Shown here one piece after another: positions 19,809 through 31,569 of a DNA stretch of 64,000 nt. Made by a program: the position numbers and the translations under genes. The DNA lies in assembly GCA_951802425.1 (NCBI GenBank), contig OX637798.1:1860001-1924000 (forward strand), written 5' to 3'. The notes under the pieces are model-generated. The model saw only the letters and a list, made by a program, of their open reading frames with translations. It did no database searches and was not told the origin of the DNA. The stretch's first letter is position 1; the number at the start of each line of letters is the position of its first letter. This stretch comes from Clavaria fumosa. Taxonomy: Eukaryota; Basidiomycota; Agaricomycetes; Agaricales; Clavariaceae.

Positions 19809-21530
19809 TGTCATGAAAGTGTCATCCATGTTGCCCAACTAACAAACTTCAATCCTTTAACTTAAGAAACACAAGAACAAGTTACAAGAACAAGGGGCCA
19901 ACCCCCAAGACATATATTCTATTGCAAGATAAATACAATATTTATCTATATGCAAGAAAGCCAAGACCCCTCATCAAAGGAGGAGCTGGAAGTACTATAG
20001 CCAGACTCCCACAACTCCTCAGAGGAGTCTGAGAAGTCTGACTCACCTATGAACCCAAGAGCCCCAGATCCCTGCTTCCAGGGCTGCCTCTCAAGATCCT
20101 GCACAGCACCAAGAGGGCTCTCATCATCCAGGACAGGAGACAGGAGGGAGGAGTAGGAGGGGGGAAGATTGATGGGAGGAAGGGTGGGTGACAGAGGAGG
20201 CACCCAAAGTTTGGAGATCTGGGCCTGAGGACAGTAAGCAGGGTGTACAGGACCTGAACCAATTCCAGCCCAATCCTGCCCACCTTGATAACAAGTACCT
20301 TGGTCACCCCAAGGGGTGGTGGCCCAGGAGGGCAATGGGGGAGGACAGGGAGGAGTCCAGTGCCAACCTGTAGCAAATCAGACTTACCAAAGACAGGGAG
20401 AAGCAACTTGGCCAACTCACCATGAGGATTGTTGAGAAGGTCACAGATGCAATGATAGGGACCTTGGGTCAAGGAGCAATCCTTGACAAGATGGGAGGGA
20501 TCCCCACAGGCAAAACAATGATCAAGGACCCAGTAAAGGTCCACATCAGCAGGGATGAGTTGAACCCTCCAATGGAAAGTATCACAAGAGAGTTTAACCC
20601 CAGTGCAAGGGTGAAGAGGGAGGAACTATGGAAGAACTCCACAAGGTGATAACCTTGGAGGCACATAGCAGATTCTGAAGAGATGGAGAGCAGGAGAGCC
20701 TCCTTTTATCCATTCATGGTCACTGGCTGATCTCAACCTTGACTGAACAAAGCCCCTATCCACCAGCCACAATCACCCCTAAAGAAGATCTCTGATCAAA
20801 GATCAGTTTCACTCAATCACCACACCAAGTCACTTGATCAATCAATCACTATCAAGAGCAGCTCAATCAGAGATCACCAGATCATCTGATCAATGCATCA
20901 TGATCAGATGCAGCTGACCATGATGTAATGCATCAAAGCAGGGTCTGCACTTAATCACTGATGACATCATCATCATAAGATCTGTCAACAGAGCCCATAC
21001 CATTTGCACTCAACATTCCAGTGCAAACACACAGCCTTCCTGATCAATCATCAAAGCCTGATATTTAATCAATGACTCACCCACCACATACAGCCCATAG
21101 CTAGAATATATAAGACTTAGAACCAACCCACATGTACCCTAGCTTCAATCTTTTCATCTATACACTTATTTGAGAGAGCTCAACTAAGTCTGACAGCAAA
21201 CATCACTGCTGAGAACTTCACACTGGAAGGATTTGTCTTCCCACCTTTAAGGTCACAAGTAATCCCCCTGAGAGCTTTACTAGCCATCCATTGATCAAGC
21301 AGAACCTCCACTGATTTGAGTATTACCAGAGATATACCCAAACCTGGATAAGAGACAGGTTACTCAGAGCCAATCCACAGACATACTACCAGACACTCCA
21401 ATTGATACAAGAGTGTTCCTTGTACATTGAGAGACAAGTCAGACAAGACTACTGATTAGTGTTAGAAACTGAACAGACACTTTGCTCTACCCTTGCACAA
21501 CAAAGAGACTTTGCTGTCACAAGCCTGACA
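19809..21530. mobile_element. Solo-LTR-like element, copy B (CpG-depleted)
   Basis: It is the same family as 506-2299: TGTCATG...CCTGACA, here with a perfect AACAC target duplication (19804-19808 and 21531-21535). It keeps the TATA-like AATATATAAG near 21113 and the antisense zinc-knuckle frame. Almost every CpG of copy A is TpG or CpA here, as expected after methylation and deamination. The 5-bp duplication and TG...CA ends point to integrase-type insertion. Confidence 0.8.
20047..20544 (-). pseudogene. Antisense zinc-knuckle frame inside element copy B
   Basis: It contains CFACGDPSHLVKDC at 20476-20517, identical in protein to copy A although the DNA around it has lost most CpG sites. Downstream the frame differs from copy A, so at least one copy is shifted. 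It is probably a decayed coding region carried by the element. Confidence 0.45.
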
Positions 21531-21535
21531 AACAC

Positions 21536-23026
21536 ATACATTGAGGTGACAGTCTCACTCCATTCTGACATCTCTAGACACTTCTCCACTTCTTCAATCT
21601 TGGACTCCAACCAGACTTCACTCTTACTTCTCCATTTTTCCCTGACCTTGTACTAACCTGACAGGACCATGACCATGACAACTTTCCTGATGTGTGATAT
21701 GGACACCAGAAATCATAGTTGATAATTCGTCATTGGTTGCCTCAAACATTATCAGAGTCTTGATGTCTAGTAAGTGGTCACTACATTGCTGCATATCTGA
21801 GTCATCACTTGCTAGTGCATATGACCTGCATATTCTCAAGGATTTTTGACAGTCTTGACTGCAAAAATAAAAAATGGAATCAAGACATGCACAGTGTACT
21901 GACATGATTTTGCACACCAAATATGGGTTGCCTCCCTTGTAACTGTTACATTGTGTTTTACCCAAATGTGAAGAGACAGATGGTTACTAAGTAATCTTGG
22001 GATGCTAAGCAAATTTTTACTTAAATTTAGGGCAATGCACAAGGTAGATACAATGAACAAAATATGTGAGACTGCAAATGACTGAAAATGGCTGTTTTGC
22101 ATGGCCATGGGAACAACTGTGGTGCTGCCCCACTCACTACTAGCTGTCATCATCTGATGACTGAGGCTCATCTCCTGGTATGTCATCCAGTCCTGGCAGT
22201 GTGCTTGACCCATCTGACACTGCCTTTGGCTTTGGGGGCATTTTGGCTTTGCAGGAAGGTCTTTCACCAGGAGGTCATCTTTGTGACACAAAAGTATGCC
22301 TACCAATGAAATCTGCCCTAAAAGAGTAATTTCTGTTACACAATGATGACTGCCTTTCCAATTGGATTAAAAATTGCCATAGATATGGGCATAAGTGTGC
22401 AGATGCCAGGGAAAATTTTAGAAAAAAAATGGAGTCATTTTGAGCAAGTTTTTCTACCAGTGTGTAAAACAGTGGTGGTGTGCAAAATGGTGTCAGTACA
22501 CTGTACAGTAAGTTCAATTTGTCAAGAAAATTTGACATTTCCCAATGTGCCAACAGAAAGCCACATGTTTTGAGATGTTCCAGTTGGCCAATATGGGCCT
22601 AAGAACACTTTTTCTTGCCCTAGCTCAATCCAATTGCTCTGCAGCCCAGCCCAGATCCATGTAAGGCGGCCTGAATCTTTTCACACCATCACACACACAC
22701 ACACACTCTCTCTCTCTCTCTCAGGCATTTTTTTATCTTTCCATGTCAACATAACAGCATTGTCCATTTGCCTATGTCTACAGTGCCTGCCTCTCTACCC
22801 AGTGGGTCTGGCACTAGTGAATGCAAAGAAAAGCTGTTGACATTACACTTTCATTACCTTCTGGAATCACACGTTACATGTGTGCAGACACAAATCAAGT
22901 TTCAAGAAGGTTGGATGAGGTACTGTGTCATGATCTACTTGGTTCTCTGGCATTATTGGACTAATCCCAACTATAATTCATCATGACAACTGACTGTCAT
23001 GTGTAAGGTCAAGGGTCTGGTGCACA
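21536..23026. other. CpG-poor gene-free block with inverted repeats and a microsatellite
   Basis: No supported gene is present. A 29-bp inverted repeat (21891-21919 against 22476-22504; ACAGTGTACTGACA...TTTTGCACACCA, two mismatches) bounds about 614 bp and may mark a degenerate MITE. A compound (CA)n(CT)n microsatellite is at about 22688-22722. CpG is almost absent, whereas it returns at 23031, where the F-box gene starts. Confidence 0.7.
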
Positions 23027-24238
23027 TCATGTAATGCGACATATTTTAAACTCGCCCCACTCGTCGTTATCACGAACATAAAGGGTGTCATCCGGAAAGG
23101 AGATGCTCATCAGGTTGGGGGACCCTTGAGCCCAGAGACCAGCTAACCGCGTTTTTTCTGTTTGATAAGCTCCAGTTGTGCTCCCTCTCGGTAAGCCAAA
23201 ACCGAACATAAAACCTGTCTTTTGTAGCTTGGTTACAGCACCGAGTGCTATCGACAGACCCTCAGGATTCTGTGGCAGGTCATCACCAATGGCGAAGATT
23301 CCAGAGAGCACGGACATCACTCACGAGGTCAATTCTCTCGTCACGGATGAAGAAGCAGATGGAACTGAGTTCGGGAAAGTTGTGTGCCACGGAGCTCAGA
23401 ATTTTCGACATGCTCATCTGGTCGGAAAGACTCTCCACAAAAATGCAAAGCGCGTAGAGAAAAGACGGGACGCGGTCCGACCATGTGGTGTAGAATTTCT
23501 GGATAGGGTCTGCGTTCCAGCTTGTGACGCCATTAACAATAGGAGAAAATACTGGGAATACGGCCAGGAAGATGTCCCCTGTGGGATGTTCACGACAATA
23601 TGTGAATACGGCCAGAGGCCCTCGATATCTGGAGGACGAGGCGAGATCACGGAAAAGGTCCATGTCACCCGGCCTGTACTCCCCCGCTTGTACGCCCTCG
23701 AAGGCGACTGCGATCAATGACGGGTGATCCAGTGCCCACATGGCTAAATTGAGGTGGTGGGATGAAGAGAAATAATTAAGGGAGAAAGTCGATTTCCTGT
23801 GGAATTTCTTGTTAGGGACACAATCTATTCAGGGGCAAGGCACGTTTACCGCAGTGCAGCCAGGATGAGGTTGCCGTCATAATTATCCGAAGCTTCAATT
23901 GAAAGGGTCTTCAGGCCAGACATCTTAGGTAGGACCGCACATAACAAGCGGCAGAGCTCTTGATGGTGATCATGGGCTGCCTGGAATTGGAAGACGAAAC
24001 TGCGGACCAGACACGCTTTCTTGGGAGATCGTTGGATTGTTCGCAGAAATGCAAGTCCCTTGCTGCTATCCTGAGATTTGGGCATAATGTGCACATCCTT
24101 GTACAGTACACTCTCCGCCGCTGTTCGGAGATCGCGGCTGGCAGTAGAGAGGATTAAAAGCGTCGATGGATCGTTGGAATGGTACGCCACAATGGACTCG
24201 AGTAGTTCCGGAAGAATCTGATGGTAAGCATAAGGCAC
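23027..24238 (-). CDS. F-box-like protein
   Basis: Three minus-strand exons join in frame: 24238-23850, 23796-23325 and 23269-23027. The introns are 53 and 55 nt (GTAAAC...CACAG and GTGAGT...CACAG). The first exon opens with an F-box-like helix set (ILPELLESIVAYHSND, then LLILSTASRDLRTAAE and LYKDVHI). The rest has the diverged leucine-rich character of basidiomycete F-box proteins and ends in EWGEFKICRIT. Such proteins link substrates to SCF ubiquitin ligases. The 5' end is uncertain: no ATG was found in frame, and an upstream stop lies about 27 nt before 24238. A first exon may be missing or the gene may be 5'-truncated. The coding part after that is clean. Confidence 0.65.
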
Positions 24239-26606
24239 AATGCAATGAAACCACGCCTCCTAGAGAATGACCTTGAGTGAGTGCCACTTCATCGTCGTGT
24301 TGAATTGAAGGATAACCACCAGAACCGTCACATGATGAGTGCTCCTCGATCAGTTGCTGTGCCTACAGGGCGTCACTGCGCAATCTCCAAGCCATTCTTC
24401 CGGTCAGACAAACGACAGCGGCTTCTCGTGCAATACTGCACTCGCCTCACATCATCGCTACTCCCGCCGACTAACGACGGCATGGCTGCGCTCGCAAGCC
24501 TGCATAACGACACTGGGTTGCAGACTCTCCTGTGTTATCGTGTTCGGGATGAAGACATTGCCGCGCCTGCTCCGGTGGAGCAAGGGGACGCGCGAGGACG
24601 AGACACGGGGGGCTCCTGAGTGTTGGTAAGGTGGCACTGATACACAAGGGCTAGCTGAAAGTGGCTGTCGTCGGCAGCGAGTGCGCGTCGCAGAGCGGCT
24701 GAAGGTGAACTGTTGGTACAAGCCGTCATGCTGAAGGCTCCCTTTGTTTGCCTCTTGGTTCCTTTCTCTTGGGTGCTTGCTGTACAAGACGTACCTGGTA
24801 CAGGGTTCTGCAACCCTCCTCGACTTCGGAACCTCCGCGAGCATTGGACTCGGAACGAGGTGGACGTCGGCAGACGCGCGAGGTCGTTGGAAATTTCCTT
24901 GCAGATCGGCTGATAGGCTGTTGGGGCAAAGGAAATCTTCAGTGCGGTAGAACAGCTTGTTTACTCCGTCTTCCCCTTTCCTGTCTTCCTTTTTTTCCGC
25001 GCACTAGTGGTAGAAAATCACCAATCGCAAAACCGTTTCGCGTTAGTGGCCATTCTAGTGGAAATGACTGATTTACCACGCCACGCGTGCGACCTGAGCG
25101 AGAGAATTAGCCGCTTTGTGTGGTGCATACTGTAGACCAACAAGTGACACGCTTTGACAATCGCGCTGCTCTATTCAGACGCATGTCAAATACAATCTTT
25201 TCGTGTCGTCTGAATCTCTCGATTTTTATAAACGTGTCTGCCTGCCCAGTATTCTTCGCTGGTACGAGCTGCCAGACATACGAAAGCTTTCAATGTATCG
25301 ACGAGCCGTATGTCACTTACACACACGGACGACGGCTACGGTACACAATCTCACACTCGCCAACTCAATAATCTGGTAAATGCAGCCCATGAGAACACAA
25401 CGCGGAAAAGCGCGGGACGAACGCGGATATGGTCTGAGCAACCCTTAGACCAAGGTACGAATGCCCCGCACTCTCTCCTAGGGACTAGAGGCACTTCGGA
25501 ACGCCTCGCCAGGCACGCGAGAACATTCCACTGGGGGTGATAAACGAAACCGATGAAGCAAAGTTCTTGATGCTCCACCGGTCCTTCTGATCTATTCCCG
25601 ACTACCTTTCTGTACGTCGGGGCCTTTCGCGTGTCGCGCCAACAGATGACGGACTTGAACGCATTGAGCCAATGCCCCGCTCAGCTTGCGTACTTTGATA
25701 TGCCCTGGCCGATCGATGGGGCACCGACAGAGGGTTCCCGAAGCAGGACAAGAGGAAAAATGAAAGCAGAATTCCACACAAAAAGGATACAGGCAGAAAC
25801 AGACGGGAACGTATTACGTGCCCGCGAACGGAAAGACAGCCAGATGGGACAGGACAGAGTGAGACGAGATGAGACGAAACGAGACGAGACGCGTTGCGGT
25901 GCGGTGTGGAGACGTGCGTGCGTACAGACACGAAATCTGCCAGCCCTCGCCATAATACTTCAGGCTGACGCATTGGCGTGAGGGTATAGGACAGATACAG
26001 GCGATACACGAGTACTACCCGCACTCATCCAAATCCCATGGCAACTTACAGAAAACTCTTCGGCACAGTCTGCGTCTGCCTTGCAAGCCTGGGTGTGTCT
26101 GAATTTGTCAACTTGGGCACGTGGTGACAATCTGGTCTTCCACAAGAAGGTTGGATCAGGTTAACTGACTGACATCTAGCCAATCCCAACCCTGTGTGGC
26201 AACGGTCTATTTCAAAATAGTTTCTGCAATCAAGGACTATCACCGCGTGGGATACTCCTACATTACCGTCTAACACCGACACAAATCGTAGAGGAAGACC
26301 TGCTACAGAGGACACACCGCGTGTACGGCTCGCACGAGAGAATTAGTTGTTCTTGCGATGCCAGAGATTTTGGGTGCTGAATGAAAAGTGATGCGTTTCG
26401 GAGGTAAGTTGTCAATTCTGGCTTCCCTTTGCGTCGTTGAGTGAAAAACGGCCTATGCTCTTCCGGCAACACGGCCCTTGCCAATTCGGGGAGAACACGA
26501 GAGCATTCTCGTTTTTGCGATCATTCTTGGGGAATTCCCACGTTCAACTCAGCTGAATATAAAAGCGAACGCCCTCATATCAGTTCATGCTTGGTTCACG
26601 TCCATT
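24239..26606. other. Intergenic part of duplication unit 1
   Basis: No gene is supported here. A 61-codon frame with a hydrophobic N-terminus (24728-24913) stays open in both units (also 28954-29139), but the duplication is recent, so this is weak evidence. A GAGAC-rich stretch lies at about 25857-25892. Confidence 0.5.
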
Positions 26607-28327
26607 ATGGAGCTCCCACTTGAAGTGCAGGAAGGTTTAATCGTGTTGATGAGGCATCGTATAGCCATTGCTGGTGAAATATCTTTCACGCTCTCTATCA
26701 GTTTCAACTTCCTCATTTCCGTCATCTAGTCGCTGGTGTCACGCTCGTCTTCTATGACCATTGCAAGTTTATCCTTCAACCTACAACTATGCTGTGCTGA
26801 CGCAGTCATTTGACAGTCATTACTTTGGATCAGGAGGTATGCACTTGTTCTGCCCAGCTGCTGCGTCGTTGAAACTTTACTGCTTCAGAAAAAATATATA
26901 TGGGTGCGCATGCATGTAATCCCACCCCAGGCTTAAGAGTTAATCCGTTACACAGGACAAGAAATTTTCCTTCTTTTCATATTTGTATGTTTTGGTGAGT
27001 GGCAAACTGTGTTACGCACTGGGCGTCACATTGCTGATTGTATGGGCCACTCAGAGTCGATATGCGGGAGACATATTTGTCTGGTATGTCTTTTCTTCGC
27101 GATGGCCATCACTATACATGCTAAAACATTCACTTCCAAGCGTCGACCTGTGGGGTAAGTCAATGCCTACGTTTTCAACACCGCTGTACCAACGCGCACC
27201 TCTGGTTCCGTAGCGCTCACACGTCGTAACTCCACTCCTGATGTACGTTATCCCAGCACGCACCCTCACACTACTTTATTGAATGCGTCTGCAGCTGTAC
27301 GATACATTTAAGGCTTACATTTACTCTGTCTAACCAAAAGTCGGCCCACAGCTGTACGCTTATTCTCCTTATATATAGTATGCCTCATTTCCAATTGTGT
27401 CTCTTCAGGCAGGACTCAGCTCCTTATTAGTAGTTGGTTATGGAAGATTGTTGGACTAATGTCGCAACGTGCGTCACCACCATATTCACGAAAGCAACCT
27501 GACTTCCTTGTTCGCAGTGATCTTGATTTGTCGGGTTTGGGCGCTGTACCATCGGTCCAAAAAGATCTTGGCCGTGATTTTGGTCGCTTGGATTATCCAA
27601 ATTGGTTTATTTGGGTACAGCCAGTTCTGGTTTGAAGGCATCCTCACGCGTATGCCAACTTATCCGCTAGAACCATTCCAACCCGCTGATTACGTATTCA
27701 AAAGCGACTCCCATCCCCGTCATTTCAAACCTATATCTTTGCACGCCCGGAAAAATACCTTTCACCACCGCCCTGTGGCTCATTCCGGTCGTACTGTTTG
27801 AAATCATGCTTTTTGCGCTAGCCGCCTTTGAGTGTGGCAGGCACATAAAGAACTTGATGCGGTCCGGTCAATGGAAACACCACTCACTTTTCGGGCTGAT
27901 TTTTAGGGATAGTCTTATTTATTTCTTCCTGTGCGTCTCTTCTTGTTTCCCTTCGACGTTCTGAGCATAACTTGTCTGCATCAGTGCGTTCGCGCTATAC
28001 ACAGGAACGTTGGTCGCTACTACCTTGCAATTGGTGAGTTGTCTCTCTGAATCCAGCACATCTGAATCCAGCATTGGTACCACACATCTTCGCCACTTCG
28101 AGCTTTATTTTCTTCCGTTCATTTGTTCGACCTGAGTGATTTTTCCACAGCCCGAATCCGGGGTGCCTCTCCAGATGGTACTTGGGGTGCATATCTTGAT
28201 CTGCACTCGCCTGACGCTCAACCTTCGTCAAAATATCGATCACGGTCGTGGTATGACGACGGATTGGACGTCCGTTGCTCATAGAAGCAAGGTCTCGAAA
28301 CGAACCACCCCAGTGGCGACTGAATAG
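26607..28327 (+). CDS. DUF6533-type seven-helix membrane protein, copy 1 (287 aa)
   Basis: Nine exons close in frame: 26607-26673, 26730-26762, 26817-26836, 27055-27154, 27409-27468, 27518-27649, 27705-27930, 27985-28033 and 28151-28327. The spliced protein has YDHFITLDQE (typical family core, encoded across a 20-nt micro-exon), SRWPSLYMLKHSLPSVDLW, LILICRVWALYHRSKK, FRDSLIYFFL and the family ending LTLNLRQ. Intron 2 begins GC (GCAAGT). Introns 3 and 4 are long (218 and 254 nt) and might hide another exon. The function of this fungal family is unknown; it is probably a plasma or inner membrane protein. Confidence in the family is good, in exons 3-5 moderate. Confidence 0.72.
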
Positions 28328-28401
28328 GCGCTGGCTCGTGTCAGCAAGGGGTTCCTAAGATACCTTCGTTCTTTGACACCGAATATGATCCTTATACGCA
28401 G

Positions 28402-28520
28402 TAGAGAGGATTAAAGGCGTTAACGGATCATTGGAATGGTATGACACAATGGACTCAAGTAGTTCCGGAGGAATCTGATGGTAAGCATAAGGCCACAATG
28501 CAATGAAACCACGCCTGCTA
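28402..28520 (-). pseudogene. Truncated F-box gene fragment at the duplication junction
   Basis: The minus strand encodes PPELLESIVSYHSND, matching the F-box at 24238, and is then cut by the unit 1/unit 2 junction. Only about 120 nt remain. Confidence 0.8.
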
Positions 28521-29795
28521 GAGAATGACCTTGAGTGAAGAATAACCACCAGCACCGTCACATGATGAGTCATGGTACTCAGCGCTCATCGATCAGTTGC
28601 TGTGCCTACAGGGCGTCACTGCGCAATCTTCAAGCCATTCTTCCAGTCAGACTGCACTCGCCTCACATCATCGCTTCTCCCGCCGACTAACGACGGCATG
28701 GCTGCGCTCGCAAGCCTGCATAACGACACTGGGTTACAGACTCTCCTGTGTTATCGTGTTCGGGATGAAGACATTGCCGCGCCTGCTCCGGTGGAGCAAG
28801 GGGACGTGCGAGGACGAGACACGGGGGCTCCTGAGTGTTGGTAAGGTGGCACCGATACACAAGGGCTAGCTGAAAGTGGCTGTCGTCGGCAGCTAGTGTG
28901 CGTCGCAGAGCGCTCGTTAGGTGGCTGAAGGCGAACTGTTGGTACAAGCCGTCATGCTAAAGGTTCTCTTCGTTTGCCTCTTGATTCCTTACTCTTGGGT
29001 GCTTGCTGTACAAGACGTACCTGGTACAGGGTTCTGCAACCCTCCTCGACTTCGGAATCTCCGCGAGCGTTGGACTCGGAACGAGGTGGACGTCGGCAGA
29101 TGCGCGAGGTCGTTGGAGATTTCCCTGCAGATCGGCTGATAGGAGACGGATGCTGTTGGGGCAAGCTTCAGTGCAGCGGAACAGTTTGTTTACTCCCTCT
29201 TCCCTCTTCCTTCCTTCCTTTTTTTCCGCGCATCTGTGGTAGAAAATCTCCAATCGCAAAGCCGTTTCGCGTTACTGGCCATTCTAGTGGAGAATTTGTC
29301 AACTTGGGCACGTGGTGACAATTTGGTCTTCCGCAAGAAGGTTGGATCAGGTTAACTGACACCTTAGCCAATCCCAACCCTGTGTGGCAACGGTCTATTT
29401 CAAAATAGTTTCTGCAATCAAGGACTATCACCGCGTGGGATACTCCTACATTACCGTCTAACACCGACACAAATCGTAGAGGAAGACCTGCTACAGAGGA
29501 CACACCGCGTGTACAGCTCGCACGAGAGAATTAGTTGTTCTTGCGATGCCAGAGATTTTGGGTGCTGAATGAAAAGTGATGCGTTTCGGAGGTAAGTTGT
29601 CAATTCTGGCTTCCCTTTGCGTCGTTGAGTGAAAAATGGCCTATGCTCATTCCGGCAACACGGCCCTTGCCAATTCGGGGAGAACACGAGAGCATTCTCG
29701 TTTTTGCGATCATTCTTGGGGAATTCCCACGTTCAACTCAGCTGAATATAAAAGCGAACGCCCTCATATCAGTTCATGCTTGGTTCACGTCCATT
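28521..29795. other. Intergenic part of duplication unit 2
   Basis: It is the counterpart of 24239-26606 without the 1.03 kb segment. No gene is supported beyond the weak 61-codon frame at 28954-29139. Confidence 0.5.
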
Positions 29796-31507
29796 ATGTC
29801 GCTCCCATTTGAGCTCCCACCTGAAGCGCTGCAAGTTTTAATCGTGGTGTTCAGGCATCATGTAGCCGTTGCTGGTGAAATATCTTTCACGCTCTCTATC
29901 AGTTTCAACTTCCTCATTTCCGTCATCTAGTCGCTGGTGTCACGCTCGTCTTCTATGACCATTGCAAGTTTATCCTTCAACCTATAACTATGCTGTGCTG
30001 ACGCAGTCATTTGACAGTCATTACTTTGGATCAGGAGGTATGCACTTGTTCTGCCCAGCTGCTGCGTCGTTGAAACTTTACTGCTTCAGAAAAAATATAT
30101 ATGGGTGCGCATGCATGTAATCCCACACCAGGCTTAAGAGTTAATCCGTTACACAGGACAAGAAATTTTCCTTCTTTTCATATTTGTATCTTTTTGTGAG
30201 TGGCACACTGTGTTACGCACTGGGCGTCACATTGCTGATTGTATGGGCCACTCAGAGTCGATATGCGGGAGAACTATTTGTCTGGTATGTCTTTTCTTCG
30301 CGATGGCCATCACTATACATGCTAAAACATTCACTTCCAAGCGTCGACCTGTGGGGTAAGTCAGTGCCTACGTTTTCAACACCGCTGTACCAACGCGCAC
30401 CTCTGGTTCCGTAGCGCTCACACGTCGTAACTCCACTCCTGATGTACGTTATCCCAGCACGCACCCTCACGCTACTTTATTGAATGCGTCTGCAGTTGTA
30501 CAATAAATTTAAGGCTTACATTTACTCTGTCTAACCAAAAGTCGGCCCACAGCTGTACGCTTATTCTCCTTATATGTAGTATGCCTCATTTTCAATCGTG
30601 TCTCTTCAGGTAGGACCCAGATCCTTGTTAGTAGTTGGTTATGGAAGATTGTTGGACTAATGTCGCAACGTGCGTCACCACCATATTCACGAAAGCAACC
30701 TGACTTCCTTGTTCGCAGTGATCTTGATTTGTCGGGTTTGGGCGCTGTACCATCGGTCCAAAAAGATCTTGGCCGTGATTTTGGTCGCTTGGATCATCCA
30801 AATTGGTTTATTTGGGTACAGCCAGTTCTGGTTCGAAAGCATCATCACGCGTATGCCAACTTATCCGCTAGAACCATTCCAACCCGCTGATTACGTATTC
30901 AAAAGCGTCTCCCATCCCCCTCACTTCAAGCGAATATCTTTGCGGGGTTGGAAAAATACCTCCCACCACCGGCCTGTGGCTCATTCCGGTCGTACTGTTT
31001 GAAACCATGCTTTTTGCGCTAGCCGCCTTTGAGTGTGGCAAGCACATAAAGAACTTGATGCGGTCCGGTCAATGGAAACACCACTCACTTTTCGGGCTGA
31101 TTTTTAGGGATAGTCTTATTTATTTCTTCCTGTGCGTCTCTTCTTGTTTCCCTTCGACGTTCTGAGCATAACTTGTCTGCATCAGTGCGTTCGCGCTATA
31201 CACAGCAATGTTGGCCGCTGTGAAACTGGTGAGTTGTCTCTCAGAACCCAGCATTGGTACCACACATCTTCGCCACTTCGAGCTTTATTTTCTTCCGTTC
31301 ATTTGTTCGATCTGAGTGATTTTTCCACAGCCCGAAGCTGGGGTACCTCTCCAGATGGTACTTGCGATGAATATCTTGATCTGCACTCGCCTGACGCTCA
31401 ACCTTCGTCAAAATATCGATCACGGTCGTGGTGTGACGACGGATTGGACGTCCGTTGCTCATAGAAGCAAGGTCTCGAAACGAACCACCACAGTGGCGAC
31501 TGAATAG
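29796..31507 (+). CDS. DUF6533-type seven-helix membrane protein, copy 2 (289 aa)
   Basis: The same nine-exon model holds: 29796-29874, 29931-29963, 30018-30037, 30256-30355, 30610-30669, 30719-30850, 30906-31131, 31186-31228 and 31331-31507. Two exons differ in length from copy 1 (+12 and -6 nt), both multiples of three, and every splice site including the GC donor and the 20-nt micro-exon is kept. That pattern indicates selection on a functional protein. The N-terminus differs most (SLPFELPPEALQVL). Confidence 0.75.
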
Positions 31508-31569
31508 GCGCTGGCTCGTGTTAGCAAGGGTACCTTCGTTCTTTGACACCGAATATGATCCTTATACGC

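Larger units (their letters stand above)
24141..31569. repeat. Segmental tandem duplication (units 24141-28399 and 28398-31569)
   Basis: The two units are highly similar and in direct orientation. They meet where CTTATACGC joins GCAGTAGAGAGG; the second unit ends at the same CTTATACGC (31569). Unit 1 has about 1.03 kb (about 25066-26098) that unit 2 lacks, without flanking repeats. Each unit holds one DUF6533-type gene; unit 2 begins inside the F-box gene and so carries only its 5' piece. Confidence 0.9.

Noticed and set aside
24728..24913. 61-codon frame with a signal-peptide-like start, open in both duplication units
   Set aside because: The duplication is recent, so conservation says little; changes include several non-synonymous ones and no family is recognised.
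25857..25892. GAGAC-rich run considered as a repeat array or CRISPR-like feature
   Set aside because: It is short, irregular simple sequence without spacers; no CRISPR is expected in a fungus.
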